The translations under genes and the position numbers were made by a program. A stretch of 64,000 nt of DNA from Climacium dendroides (lineage: Eukaryota > Streptophyta > Bryopsida > Hypnales > Climaciaceae), in contig OX467086.1 of the NCBI GenBank assembly GCA_950106755.1, positions 29,778,001 to 29,842,000 on the forward strand, in the 5' to 3' direction. Shown here one piece after another: positions 1-10,755 of this stretch. A model generated the notes under the pieces. It worked only from the letters and a program-made list of their open reading frames with translations. It was not told the origin of the DNA and ran no database searches. Position 1 is the first letter of the stretch; each line of letters starts with the position of its first letter.

Positions 1-2218
1 TCCAGTGACGTTCTATAGTAAATCTCTCAATCACACTCTTGACCCTTTTGTGGAAATAATTAGCCATTTCCACGACCATGTCCAGGGCATCTCTGGATTC
101 AGCCAAGACGTATTGGTCCAGCAACCCTGCCATAATCTGATTGAACAGCATGAACGCTTTTGATTTAGTACTCTAGAAGTCCAACTGTGACAGCATTCAA
201 ACCTTGAAGGGCTATTACAATCTATGCATCAAAGCATTCCGAATGTCTCGAAACAGCTCACCTTGTGTGCTGTGTAGTATGGCGCCCAAACAGGTTCAAT
301 GGCTTCAAAACGATCAAAGAACTCCGAAGGAAATGCAGAGAGATAGCCTGAACCGATGCTCGTTTGACACTCCTTCAAAGCTCGAACAAGGGCATTCATC
401 TTATCCTGAAGTGACTCATTATGTGTACTAGCCCACATCAATGCAGATGCACTTAAATAGTGACCTGTGGAAAGATGCATTTCACCAAGCTTCAAACACC
501 AGTACAAGTAACCAAGGGAAATAAAAACAAGAAACCGACGATCCCATTGAAATAAACATCAGCGAAAGAATGAGTATGAGACACATGTAACAAGAAAGAA
601 TGCATAGCTTGTAAATAAAACTGAGTCCAGTAACTTTTCACCCGACAAAAGGTAAACCCCTCTGTAAAGGTTGAAGAATTTCCAACTAATTAGCTAATCA
701 ACAGGAACAGCAACTTGAAATGTTCCGTCCGTCGAACATTACCATCAATCGGCCAGTAATACTTTATTTATGTTTTCTCTAGGATAGCCATCGCAATAAT
801 CAGAAGGAGAAGAAATGTATTCTGACCGACAAAGTGTCCACGAAGCTCAGAGACTGGCGATTCCCAGCCACCATACGGTAGGCCAGGGGCATCCAAATGC
901 GCGACCTTACGAAAACTCCACACCATGCTGTCCACATCGAGCTCCAACAAGTACTGCAGATTCGTGTTCTGAGCCCCAAACTGCGGTGAGCCTGCTCCCA
1001 GTCTCACCTGTCCAAGACCAAATAATTTCCATGCTTCCCTTCAAACACAAAATACCTTCGAAATCAACATCTACCAACAATATTTTCAAGCACTGTCCTA
1101 AGTTTCTAATTAACACAACACCTGGTAACAGAGATCCACACCGATTTTTCAATTACTGCAAGACGCACTAGCTTTTATATATTGCATTTTCAAACTAGAG
1201 TAAAATTTATTATCGAATATTTAACGACAGAAGACGCTCCCATTTTTTCCTAGTAGTCATTCAAAAAATTAAAATAAAGCAAATTGTAGGAGAAAAATGC
1301 GATATAAAACAATTAGAGCGTCTCACAGTAATTGAAAAAAAAGGTGAAGAAGTAAGTGAGCTTATGCTTTCACATATATATTATCTTGCGCAACCTAGAA
1401 TCCTCCAATAAGTAATTGCGTCCAATATTTCTTGTATTTCATGTTGCAAACGCCATTGATTCTCAAAAATTAACTAAATAACAACGTAGTTTCGATTCCA
1501 TTAAGTAATCAAATCAGAGTCTCTTGCTTAGCTGGTTACAGATGAATGTTTCAAAAAATCCCCTCCATTCCTCCTTCTGAAAGCACTTATTTACAGGAAT
1601 CTAGCAGTGATTGAGCTCATGTTTTCACATTCATTTTACCTTGTGCAAGCTGACATCCTTCAACAAGCCCGCAACAGCCGGTTCTGATCGTGACGCAATT
1701 TCTTCACTCGATTCCACATATTTGTCGCCGATTTCTTCAGCTACTTGCGATTGCAACGTCAGTACGTCATTTTGATCACAAGAGACTCCATGCATCTCAG
1801 CTCTTCGCGCGGTCTTGTCAACCATCGGCTTAACAATTGTCCTCCATGCCTGTCCCCAATCGTCAAAGTCTACCACCACGTCATCCGTGAGCTCTTCTTC
1901 CACCACAGGCAAGAAATCTCGAACCTCGTCACCTCCATTCCAGGTCAAGAACTTCCTGAACACGTTAATTAGGGCTGTCCTTGGCGTCGCCAGTATCCCT
2001 GAAATCCGACCAATCTCGTCCACAGGAGACTCCTCATTAACTCCACCTCTCTCAACAATTCCTTGACTACGAATTGTATGCGAGACGCGCTCCGTAGGCA
2101 CATTGGTACACTCTTTGCCATACACCAAACCAAACACAAAAAGCAACGAAAGCAAAAACGTAAAACATGAAATTCGCCTCACACTTGGAGAACGAGAAAT
2201 TCTCCTCGCGGACTCCAT
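1..2218 (-). CDS. Glycoside hydrolase family 127 (DUF1680) protein, 5' part; gene continues beyond the left edge
   Basis: Predicted secreted or membrane-anchored enzyme of the plant GH127/DUF1680 family, whose bacterial members are beta-L-arabinofuranosidases. Exons in coding order: 2218-1640, 1007-827, 464-262 and 136 to beyond position 1. All junctions are GT-AG and phases agree (0, 1, 0). They give the first 366 residues of a protein that is usually about 860 long. Residues 17-35 form a hydrophobic signal or anchor segment, followed by the KECTNVPTE motif typical of the plant family. Exon 2 encodes LELDVDSMVWSFRK and PYGGWESP; exon 3 encodes HYLSASALMWASTHN and FDRFEAIEPVWAPYYTAHK; exon 4 begins IMAGLLDQY. 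These are family landmarks. The catalytic C-terminal half lies outside the window. The start is the only ATG ahead of the signal segment. The physiological substrate in plants is an inference, probably arabinosylated wall polymers or glycoproteins. Confidence 0.93.
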
Positions 2219-3794
2219 TTTTGCTACGCAACAGCGATCAGCGCACTATCCCTGCACAAGTGGCCTCATTTGATGGAGTCGTCCTTCTGCCCTCAGCAGA
2301 GCACCAAATGCAACGAGATAAACAGGATTGGAATGCGTAGACAGAGAACTTCCTAATGTAACTGCAACTGCAATTCTGTCAGGAGGTGGCGGATTTTGCA
2401 AGTCGACACAGTGATCACGAGAGGGTTCCACACTCTGTGTGTCTCTTTCACGAATGCGGGAAATTTCCAGTGTGATTGTGCAGAATGGTGACCGCGGTGT
2501 GAAAAGGGATTTATTGAAGCTAGAGAATCACTGAATTTTGTCGACTTGAAGTTGCATTCCCTTCGTCCAGAAGAGAGAAATAACTCCACTCCCTCCAAGT
2601 CTGAAATGATTTTCCACTTTGAATGTCATGTTTTTTAAAAGGTTGTTTTGGGTAGGTCAAAAAAATATTTCCTTGTGCCTAATTTTATTTCGGTTGTAAT
2701 GAACACATACAATGTTCTTCATTGATTTTAGTGATATAAAATTTGGAACCTTTCTTAACTATAATTTTTACAATATGGTCAATGAAATTGGCTCCAAAAA
2801 ATAGCAACAAAATTGTAGACAATCATTATACATCAAAGGGAGAATTTAGTTGGCTTAGTTGAAATAAGGGTTGTTAGTTTACATTCCAAATGATTCTTAG
2901 ACTACGTATCTTCATAAGAAGGGAGACTCTGTACTGGCTAAGTCATTTTTTAAAAGAAGGAAAGGAAAACTAGAAGTGTGGTAGGGGTGGTTTGGAGTAA
3001 GTGATTAGGTAGAAAGGAAAATCAAAGACTATGAGCTTGATTGTAGTATTTATTTTAAAATAAGTCATGGATATTCAAGAGTGTTTGATTGTTTTTGAGT
3101 AGTATATATGACATATTTATGGTAACGTTATAAATGGTAGAGAGGGTGTATTCTTCAACAAGGATGAAAATTTGAAGTTGGTGGTAGAATAATTGGATTG
3201 AAGGTGTATATAGAGTGCTTTGGGGGTAGCAATAATGCCACCATTAGTGGTTGTGTATTCTAGCCAAGGTTGTGAGTGTTGTTAATGAGTGAGTTGTATT
3301 TATTTATCTTTATATTAGTGTATTTTGTTGCTTTCTAAAAGTTTCATTGATGGTTGTCATTGAATTTGTAGGGTAGGAAGATCAAAGTTTATAAGTTGTA
3401 TTCAGGTCATCATTAGTGTTCTTGAAGACTTGTTGACTCGTGCAAAATGAGTTGCTAGAAGTGTAGTTTGTAGGTTGTTCAACATGATGCGTTGGTAGTA
3501 TGTTGGTGTTGTGATTGTAGTTGTGAAGTGTCATTGATTGTTTGTTGACAGTTGTAGTTTGTTTTGGACTTGAGAGTGTAATAATCTAGTATAAAGGTTA
3601 TCTACTTTGCTACTATGGGATTTTGGCGTCATCATTAGTAAGTAAGATGGGCCCCTTTGTTGTTGTCAAACATCATGCAATAACTTGAACCTAGCTACTA
3701 CAAACACCTTGCTTACTACTATTGCATAGTCAATTACTATTGTAAGCTTAACATTTGCTATTACCATTGTCACCTTCCTTTAGTGCTCTACTGA
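2219..3794. other. Intergenic: presumed GH127 promoter, then featureless AT-rich DNA
   Basis: The first few hundred bases lie upstream of the GH127 start codon and should hold its promoter; I see no convincing TATA box. A stretch near 2690-2810 resembles part of PHF1 intron 3 (about 18050-18190), which suggests a shared old repeat, but the match is weak. Nothing else is recognisable. Confidence 0.4.
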
Positions 3795-4094
3795 CATTAG
3801 AAGAGATTCAGGGGGTTGGGAGGGCCGTTTTAGGCTTGTTCCCAACCTAGGTCCCCCCGCAGTTTCAGTGAACCACTGTTCCTGACAAATAAAAATTTAA
3901 AAATAAAAATAAAAATTTAAAATTTTGGAAATGAAAAAAAAATTAAAAAATTATTTTCTTTTGGGAAAAAAATTCCGACATGGCAGTCGCTCGACCACGT
4001 CAACGAACTACCACGTCGTATTCCCAATAGTTCCCGCAACATGGGAACTGCTGGAAACACGCAGTCCCCCACTGCGCAGGAAACTCATCTAATG
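3795..4094 (+). mobile_element. Non-autonomous element, family B (CATTAGATGA ends), copy 1
   Basis: About 300 bp bounded by CATTAGAAGA on the left and TCATCTAATG on the right, an imperfect inverted repeat. Shared internal landmarks are GGGAGGGCCGTTT near the left end, a central A/T-rich tract, and GACATGGCAGTC followed by CTCGACCACGT. The same order is seen in the copies at 13141, 49464 (opposite strand) and 52764. No target-site duplication is clear. There is no transposase, so the superfamily is unknown. Confidence 0.65.
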
Positions 4095-5288
4095 TCTTTG
4101 CGGCTTTGCCATCTTGAAGGCATTATCATTAATGACAATGAAAATGTAGCATTTATTTCTTTGGGGCATGGAATTGATGGCCACTTGGACAGTGATGAAG
4201 TCACTACTACCATCTTTCTCCACCAAAATCACTTGCTTTTGACACACCTAGTGATCAATGCTTTCCATGTACTATAACCTCTATTTGGTCATCTACACCA
4301 ACGCTAGTACTAAATGCAACCTAATTGACTTCTCAAGAACGATTTGGTGCCTCGTAATGTTGATGGTTATAATGCATGGTAGTGTGATAGATGTGACTCA
4401 ACCATCGTACATTTGTCTCCACATAACTTAAGGTAATTGTACCCATTTTTATCCACCCTCCATTTCTTTGATGTAGTACTCTCTTGAAGTGTTCCAAATA
4501 TGTCCTTAAACCATCCATGTGGAATGCCTCCAACTTTACATCATCATGGTGCAACTTGGTTGTAAAGTAATAGAACCTTTATTGAATGGTTTTAGATCTT
4601 TAGTGAATGATTTTAGATTTAAGGCATTTCTACCTTATTGCATTCAAACTCCTTTAATGTGAGTGTTTAGCAAATTGTCTAGTACAAGTCAAATGGTTTG
4701 CATGAGAGATGAATGTACTCCAAAGAATGATAGTGTGTAGAATATTCCATAATGATTTTGTAAGGAGGGTCTAATCAAAGTGGTTTGAGTGTACAATAAT
4801 GTATTCAAAATCCAATTTTGGGATTAAAAATGGTTCTAAACTCAATTTTTGAAATGAAGACTATTTAGTTTTGTCTATTTTATATTAGGAATAATGCTTG
4901 GCAATAAAATGTAGGTATTTGACAATCATAACCCCAACCTTCTTGCATTATCTGAGAAAAAAATAGATCTTCAAGAATTAATGGTCTTTGGTACAAATCC
5001 ATGATAAAAAAAAAGCATATTGAACCATTGTTTTGTGTTAAATGTGAATTGAAATTAACACAACTACATTTAAATTAATGCAAATTCAACACAAAACCAT
5101 GGTCTAAAATGTTTTTTCAATACTTGTTTCAATATGAATTGGTAGTAGTAAGTTTTGATATAATTTGGAGGAGAATGATATGTCCAATAATTGATTCAAG
5201 TTAAAAAAAACTTTGGTCTAGTTACTTTCTACAATAATCTTGATAGGGCATGAAAATTAATGTCAACACAAAAAAAATGTTTCTAGAT
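4095..5288. other. Intergenic, nothing recognised
   Basis: AT-rich DNA. The open frames here are short, lack splice-compatible partners and show no family motifs. Confidence 0.4.
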
Positions 5289-5433
5289 GGGAAATTTCAT
5301 TAAAATGGCGATATTCCATGTGCCATTCCCATAGTTCAGACCGGGCAGTCTGAAATCTATTAGTGTACCAGATTTTAGACTGCTTGTGGAATGTCAAAGT
5401 CACAAAATATTCATCATTTTAATGAAATTCCCC
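5289..5433. mobile_element. Fold-back (hairpin) MITE, about 145 bp
   Basis: The left end GGGAAATTTCATTAAAATG pairs with CATTTTAATGAAATTCCCC at the right end. The complementarity continues inwards with gaps: CCATGTGCCATTCC against GGAATGTC, and GGCAGTCTGAAATCT against AGATTTTAGACTGC. Almost the whole element therefore folds into one long imperfect hairpin. No related copy was noticed elsewhere in the window. Confidence 0.6.
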
Positions 5434-5998
5434 GTTTAGGTTAAAGCAATGAATAGTTGCTTAGAATTATCAATTTTAGACCTTCAATGTCCAAATCATT
5501 TTTGAGTTTTTTCATGTTTTTACTTATATCTTTGTACAAATATGTTATTTCTTCAATTCATTCTCTTGATCATAAGAAAAGGTTGTTTTCCAAAGATACA
5601 AACATTATTTTAGATAAATGAGAAGTTGTTTGGATTAAACATTATCCAACACAATATGAGGTTCATCATCTTAAGTATAGACTTCAAAGTACTCAACTTT
5701 TACATTTCTAGTTAACTAATTGAAGATTATTCTGTAACTAAAATACAAATGGTAATAATTGCCACCTAATGTTCTAATGAGGGTAGAATGATTCTAAGAT
5801 TTGTTTCAATGTATTAATTGTGATAACAACCACGTAATGTTCTAATGAAGATAGAATGATTCTAAGATTTGTTTCAATGCATTAATTGTGATAACAATAC
5901 ACTCAATTCTCTTGAGAATAAGTTTAGTTTAGAACTAGGAACAAGATGAAGGAAATGTTTGAAGTGTGTATTTTCAATTGGCATGCAGGCTGCATAAG

Positions 5999-6745
5999 GA
6001 ATTAGTTTGTGTCAGTTGGGGTTGGAATTAGATTGAATTTTCGAACATACTCAGAAAAGTTTTGGTTTAATTTTATGTGTGAAAATTGCTTGCAAATGAT
6101 AGGTCATCGTGGAGAGTAAGTCAAACAGTTCTTGGCTACCCAATATGTAGATGACAGCAAGCGCACTTCATGGGTTAAAAAATTCCAATATTAAGGTAGG
6201 TACATGCAAAACTGCCACTTTTTGCTATTGAGCCTATTTTCTATTATTAGACTGGTCAAATTTTCATATGTTCTTGCTGGCAAGTGAAAGGAGGTTCCTA
6301 AGGAATTAGTTTGTGTCAATTGGGGTTGGAATTAGATTCAATTTTCGAACATACTCAAAAAAGTTTTGGTTTAATTTTATGTGTGAAAATTGCTTGCAAA
6401 TGATAGGTCATCGTGGAGAGTAAGTCAAACAGTTCTTGGCTACCCAATATGTAGATGACAGCAAGCGCACTTCATGGGTTAAAAAATTCCAATATTAAGG
6501 TAGGTACATCCAAAACTGCCACTTTTTACTATTGAGCCTATTTTCTATAATTAGACTGGTCAAATTTTCATATGTTCTTGCTGGCAAGTGAAAGGAGGTT
6601 CCAACGCACCAGAGAACGTGGCATTTGGATACTGTATGCAAAAGTTATTAAGGAACAAAGTTTGGTTCTGAAAGTGGTTCTTCCACATAGGTACTGAACT
6701 GATCTTGGAGATGTACATATAGTATAGATGGCAATCAGTGGCACA
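5999..6745. repeat. Tandem duplication (304-bp period) containing family A repeat
   Basis: Two direct copies of one segment, 5999-6302 and 6303-about 6605, differ at only a few positions, so the duplication is recent. The second copy continues to about 6745. The part from about 6499 (GTAGGTACATCCAAAAC) to 6745 is homologous to the element at 9278-9544. The first copy carries only the left part of that element, so the duplication breakpoint lies inside it. No coding capacity. Confidence 0.8.
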
Positions 6746-6781
6746 TTTTGGTCACAAATATATTTCAAAAAAAGTCTCGAC

Positions 6782-6923
6782 GTGTACACTAGGGCTTTTT
6801 TTGGACCAGTGTTCCCCTGCTGGCCTCACCACAGAGGCCAGTTTTTGGAGGGACGAAGCCAGAGAAGTCAGGTTTCGGACAGTCTGGCAAAATTTCGCCA
6901 AAAAAAAAAGCCCTGGTGTACAC
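6782..6923. mobile_element. Short MITE with 23-bp terminal inverted repeats
   Basis: The left end GTGTACACTAGGGCTTTTTT and the right end AAAAAAGCCCTGGTGTACAC are near-perfect inverted repeats around a core of about 95 bp. The core has its own small hairpin, CTGGCCTC facing GAGGCCAG. The length of 142 bp, the terminal inverted repeats and the lack of an ORF fit a MITE. The target-site duplication is unclear. Confidence 0.65.
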
Positions 6924-7668
6924 ATGTGATTGGACACCTTCCACGTCCCACTGTGAATCTACTAATATAAAAAGATATCTGCATGTGTATGAAAATATCG
7001 CACAGCAAAAGAGAATCTGCAGCCCAGTATGATGGAAAAATCATGAAATTTTCATTATTTTTGGCAACACTTCATCAAAAATTAGAAGTGTGTCAAAGAC
7101 AAGTTGGAATGCCTTTTGTTGGCACCCTTTTCAGTCTACATTCCATGTGGAAAAAAAATGCATGGACAAGGGAAAAATGAAGTCCTGTGTTGCTAATGTT
7201 TTCTAACCTTTCTAAGGTCTATCAGCAATGGCAGTTTCAACCAAAGGTATAGGTCCAATTGGTACTCCACACTCATTTGTCCAGCTGCCAACAGATGATG
7301 AAGCTCATATTGTAAAAAGCCCTAAAACCAAGCTCATAGAGAGCTTGATGCATCATCTACCTCCACCACAGCAAAAAAAGATTTGGGCAATAGACCCTCC
7401 TATCTTACACAACTCTTGCCCTGATGGGACTTGCTAATTGGAACCAAAAATTTGGAAAATTCCACGGAAAATTCCTCTGTCATATCACAGAACACCACTA
7501 AATGTTTCAAACAGTCTGCACTGGTCACAGATTTATGTAGATCTGTCTCTGCCAATCCACACCAAAGGAGAAATGATTCCCGCAATGCTTCTTGTTCAGA
7601 AACCCCCACACAACTCAATCACCGTGAGACTTTGGTATGAACTTCAAACCCTAAATACAGTTGCAGCA
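6924..7668. other. 3' flank of the DREB gene
   Basis: Contains the presumed 3' untranslated region of the minus-strand AP2/ERF gene. Plus-strand frames at 6983-7180, 7228-7437 and 7431-7640 have no recognisable domains and are judged chance. Confidence 0.4.
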
Positions 7669-8454
7669 TTACACCGTGAGCCGGTTGTAAAGCTGGTCAA
7701 AGGGATTATTTTCCAACGAGCCCGATGAGGAACGGCAGTCGCGATATGCAGGAAATTCGTCTTGCACAGCTCCCGCAATCTGGCCGCAGTCCGTCGCATT
7801 GAGCAAATCCTCCAGCGGCGGCAACTCGATGAAATTCTTCATGTCACAGTCCCACGCCAGGTTCACTTCTTCCAGAGAGATGAAATTCTCCGGTGGATAA
7901 GACTCTCCGGTGCACACCGATTCGTCAACATCAAGCTCCTCCAATTTCCTCGCGGCTCTACCGCTCGAGCTCTCCTCCGCTGGAACCCTACAAGAGGCTT
8001 CCGGCTCCATATCCTTCAACTGCATGTTCAGAGACTGCGCAACTGGCTGCGGCGGGAACGACAACGGCGTGCACGGCTCCGCAGCTGCTGCGGCTGCAGC
8101 CGCGGCCACTTGAACCTCTTTTGGCGAATGGCATCGCGGAAGCGCCTTCGCAGGAGAATCAGGGAAATTCAAGGAAGCATTCGGGCCTCTCAGGCACACC
8201 ACGGCTGCGTCGTAGGCTCTGGCTGCCATCTCCGCAGTTGGAAAAGACCCTAGCCATATCCGAGACCTCTTGTTCGGCTCCCTAATTTCCGAAACCCACT
8301 TTCCCCATTGCCGCATGCGCACACCTCTGTACTTCGGGCTTGTCGGATTCTCTTCCTTAAATTGATTGTCCTTCTTCGCTACACCTAGAATGTGGCGTGC
8401 ACCGGCTGCCCTGATGTCAGACGCTGCTCTCTGGCTGGTGTTCTTCTCTACCAT
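7669..8454 (-). CDS. AP2/ERF transcription factor, DREB type
   Basis: Intronless gene for a 261-residue nuclear DNA-binding protein expected to bind DRE/CRT (CCGAC) elements in abiotic-stress promoters. One AP2 domain spans residues about 41-98, starting [20 protein letters not shown]. Val at domain position 14 and Glu at position 19 mark it as DREB rather than ERF type. [20 protein letters not shown] completes the amphipathic helix. After the domain come an alanine run of about nine residues and an acidic C-terminal region with [12 protein letters not shown], a plausible activation motif. The ATG at 8454 is chosen; the frame opens slightly upstream only through a TTG. The subgroup (A-4 or A-5-like) cannot be settled by eye. 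Regulation is discussed under the promoter entries. Confidence 0.93.
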   Translation of the reverse strand: MVEKNTSQRAASDIRAAGARHILGVAKKDNQFKEENPTSPKYRGVRMRQWGKWVSEIREPNKRSRIWLGSFPTAEMAARAYDAAVVCLRGPNASLNFPDSPAKALPRCHSPKEVQVAAAAAAAAAEPCTPLSFPPQPVAQSLNMQLKDMEPEASCRVPAEESSSGRAARKLEELDVDESVCTGESYPPENFISLEEVNLAWDCDMKNFIELPPLEDLLNATDCGQIAGAVQDEFPAYRDCRSSSGSLENNPFDQLYNRLTV

Positions 8455-8685
8455 TCTCAATACGAACTCTTTTCTCCAAAACCTTAACGATTTCTCAATA
8501 TCAAATCAAACTCCCTGAACTTGAGAATTTCAATCTGTCTGCACCTCGCACTCTTCCCTTGCAATCACAACCTTAAATATCAACTTCAATATTGCAATCA
8601 ATAAAATTCCTCTGTGGGCGTTCTTTAACCTCAAGCCCAAGCCTCTTGGCTGTCTGTTTGAAAGAATCGAGGGAGGCGGACGCTC

Positions 8686-8692
8686 TTATATA
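8686..8692 (-). promoter_or_regulatory. TATA box of the DREB gene
   Basis: On the minus strand the sequence reads TATATAA within CCTATATAAGAGCG. It lies 232 bp upstream of the ATG, implying transcription starts near 8655 and a leader of about 200 nt. Confidence 0.7.
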
Positions 8693-8718
8693 GGCGGGGG
8701 CCCAACGAAGGCGTGACG

Positions 8719-8859
8719 GACACGTCTGAGGGGCAGCTGTCGCCACCGGAACCTTCGTGAAGGAACCTCGTTCGTGGTGTGAACGCAAAAACGCGACCCA
8801 CTCGGTTTCCTGGATAAAGCAAAGCTCTGGAGAGTTCTAGATCCTTCTGATGACGTGTC
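8719..8859. promoter_or_regulatory. Two ABRE-like sites upstream of the DREB gene
   Basis: GACACGT at 8719-8725 and ACGTGTC at 8853-8859 are the same ABRE core in opposite orientations, flanking the heat-shock element. Paired ACGT cores are typical of ABA- or drought-responsive promoters. The sites are short, so chance occurrence is possible. Confidence 0.45.
8749..8761. promoter_or_regulatory. Perfect heat-shock element upstream of the DREB gene
   Basis: GAACCTTCGTGAA matches GAAnnTTCnnGAA exactly, about 60 bp upstream of the TATA box. A second, one-mismatch site, TTCTAGATCCTTC, lies at 8835-8847. Together they suggest control by heat-shock factors, which is known for some DREB2-class genes; this is an inference here. 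Confidence 0.6.
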
Positions 8860-9277
8860 CAGGTGGGTGTTTCGGGATGTTGCTGCGGAGGAGATCTCCT
8901 TCGCCGACTCGTAGATTTCACGCGTCGAAGAAAGAAAGGACGAGTCATCTATTTACTGCGAGCGTGACGCGTGGCGAAATCAGATATTTGCAGAAGGGGC
9001 GGGGGGGAGTCAGCACTTTACTGTAGATAAGTTAATCTGCATTTCGGACACGAGGGAGAGGAATGTTGGTCGTGCAATTTGTGGGGAGGCAGCTTCTACC
9101 ACATTCGGCTGTTGCTGCAGTCAGTGTTTTTTTTATGAACTTTTAACTGCAACTGGTGACGAGGGCTGCCGGCAGGCAAGTGGTGGCAAGGCACTATTAG
9201 TGCCGCCTCTGATGTGGCGGTGCAATGAAGACCCCACTGCATGCTCCACACCACACCAAGAATCACCACCCACTACG

Positions 9278-9544
9278 CTAGGTACACCCAAAAGGGCCAC
9301 TTTTTGCTACTGAAGCCTATTTTCTATTATTAGACTGGTCAAATTTTCATATGTTCTTGTTGGCAAGTGAAAGGGGGTTCCAACGTATCAGAGAACGTGG
9401 CATTTGGATACTGTATGCAAAAGTTACTGAGGAACAAAGTTTGGTTCTGAAAGTGTTTCTTTCACATAGCTACAGAACTGATTTTGGAGATGTATGTATA
9501 GTGTAGATGGCGGTTTGAGGTCAGTAGCACATTTGGGTGTACCT
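9278..9544. mobile_element. Family A element with short terminal inverted repeats
   Basis: Bounded by GGTACACCCAAA on the left and TTTGGGTGTACC on the right. The inside matches 6499-6745 closely, for example ATTAGACTGGTCAAATTTTC and GTGGCATTTGGATACTGT. It lies about 800 bp upstream of the DREB start codon. There is no ORF. Confidence 0.7.
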
Positions 9545-10555
9545 ACTTTAACCCTTTTATTTTTTACTTTTTGAAAAAGGGCCAAGATGGCAATCACTTC
9601 AAATTATTGCATTTCTACTTTCATTCATCTTTTTGACGGAAGGAACATTTTTCAATAATATTCATGCACTTTGTTGTCCAAATTTGGCAACTCCATTCAC
9701 AATTTTAGTAAAAACAGAAATTTTTTGGCAAAAAAGGTTTCCTTTCTTCTAGTAGAAAATAGGAATTTATTTTGAAATGGTGCAATCTAGCCCCATGGTG
9801 CCATAAAAAAAAAAGGGATGGCAACCACCTCTTCGAGAAGTTCTTCTCCCTTCTTTGCATGGTTCTCATTAGCTTCCACATCTTCCATTGAGGCCATAAC
9901 TTAGTTGGAGTTGACTAGATTAATGTGAGTGTAAAGTTGCCCCTTTGCGAAGGTCCTCCGTTGCAAAACAAATTTTGGGAGTGACAGGAAGAACGACAAA
10001 ACTTGTAGCTTGAAGAGGTGTTGGTGTGAAATTGTTTGGCAAAGTTGGAGTTGCGTTGTTGGGGCTATTGGCAAGACCTAGTGGCGATGCTTTGTAGAGT
10101 ATAGTTTGATATTAAGTGGTTCCATCTACTAAGAGATGAAAGATATTTTGTCCAATATTTTCAATTACTCAAAAATCCCTTTTTGTAGCCCTCCTTACAC
10201 ATTCTTTTTTAATCCAAATTTACTCAAAAGTGATAGATAAAAAATTGAAAGGAAAATTCGGTCAGGTGGTACCTCTATTTTTGAATGGGTATATCCTATG
10301 TGAAGTTCAAATTCAATGTTAATTTTTGTAGAAAAGTGCAGCATGTCATCTTGTGAATGGTGTGAGGTGACATGGACCCCCCAGAAACTAAAGTGGGAAT
10401 TCGATTTTGACACTTGAATGCCGAAATAGACCTTAGTGTACGGTATATAATTATATTGGGTTCATGAATGAATCTCCATCCGAATTTTGCATTCTTCATC
10501 CATGGTCACAGGTAAATAATATAAGCAACTTCTTCCCTTCAATGCCCAAACTAAC
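9545..10555. other. Intergenic, nothing recognised
   Basis: AT-rich DNA without splice-compatible frames, domains or clear repeats. Confidence 0.4.
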
Positions 10556-10559
10556 TTAA

Positions 10560-10751
10560 CCCTTAAATGACACCAAGGACGTTTTCTGGCCGATGGATGA
10601 CAAAGAACCTCTCCCATGCAAGACAAAAGTGCAACTATTCATCTTCCAAATTTTGTGGGAAAAGAGAACAGTAGCTTGTCTTCCCTATGAGTGCTTTTTT
10701 CATTTTTTTAAACCAACAATTCATATGGTACCCAAACAGATGATTTAAGGG
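10560..10751. mobile_element. TTAA element, short subfamily (copy a)
   Basis: A 192-bp element exactly flanked by TTAA (10556-10559 and 10752-10755). Its ends are CCCTTAAAT and, inverted, ATTTAAGGG. The inside, such as GTGCAACTATTCATCTTCC and GACAAAGAACCTCTCC, matches the elements at 15217 and 15441. There is no coding capacity. Confidence 0.7.
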
Positions 10752-10755
10752 TTAA

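Noticed and set aside
4041..4277. Plus-strand frame of 78 codons
   Set aside because: Starts inside a family B transposon and has no domain or homologous copy.
7762..8285. Long plus-strand frames across the DREB gene
   Set aside because: Antisense shadows of the alanine- and serine-rich coding region.
8573..8948. Minus-strand frames rich in Arg/Pro/Ser upstream of the DREB gene
   Set aside because: They lie in the promoter and leader, which carry the TATA box and binding sites, and have no family features.
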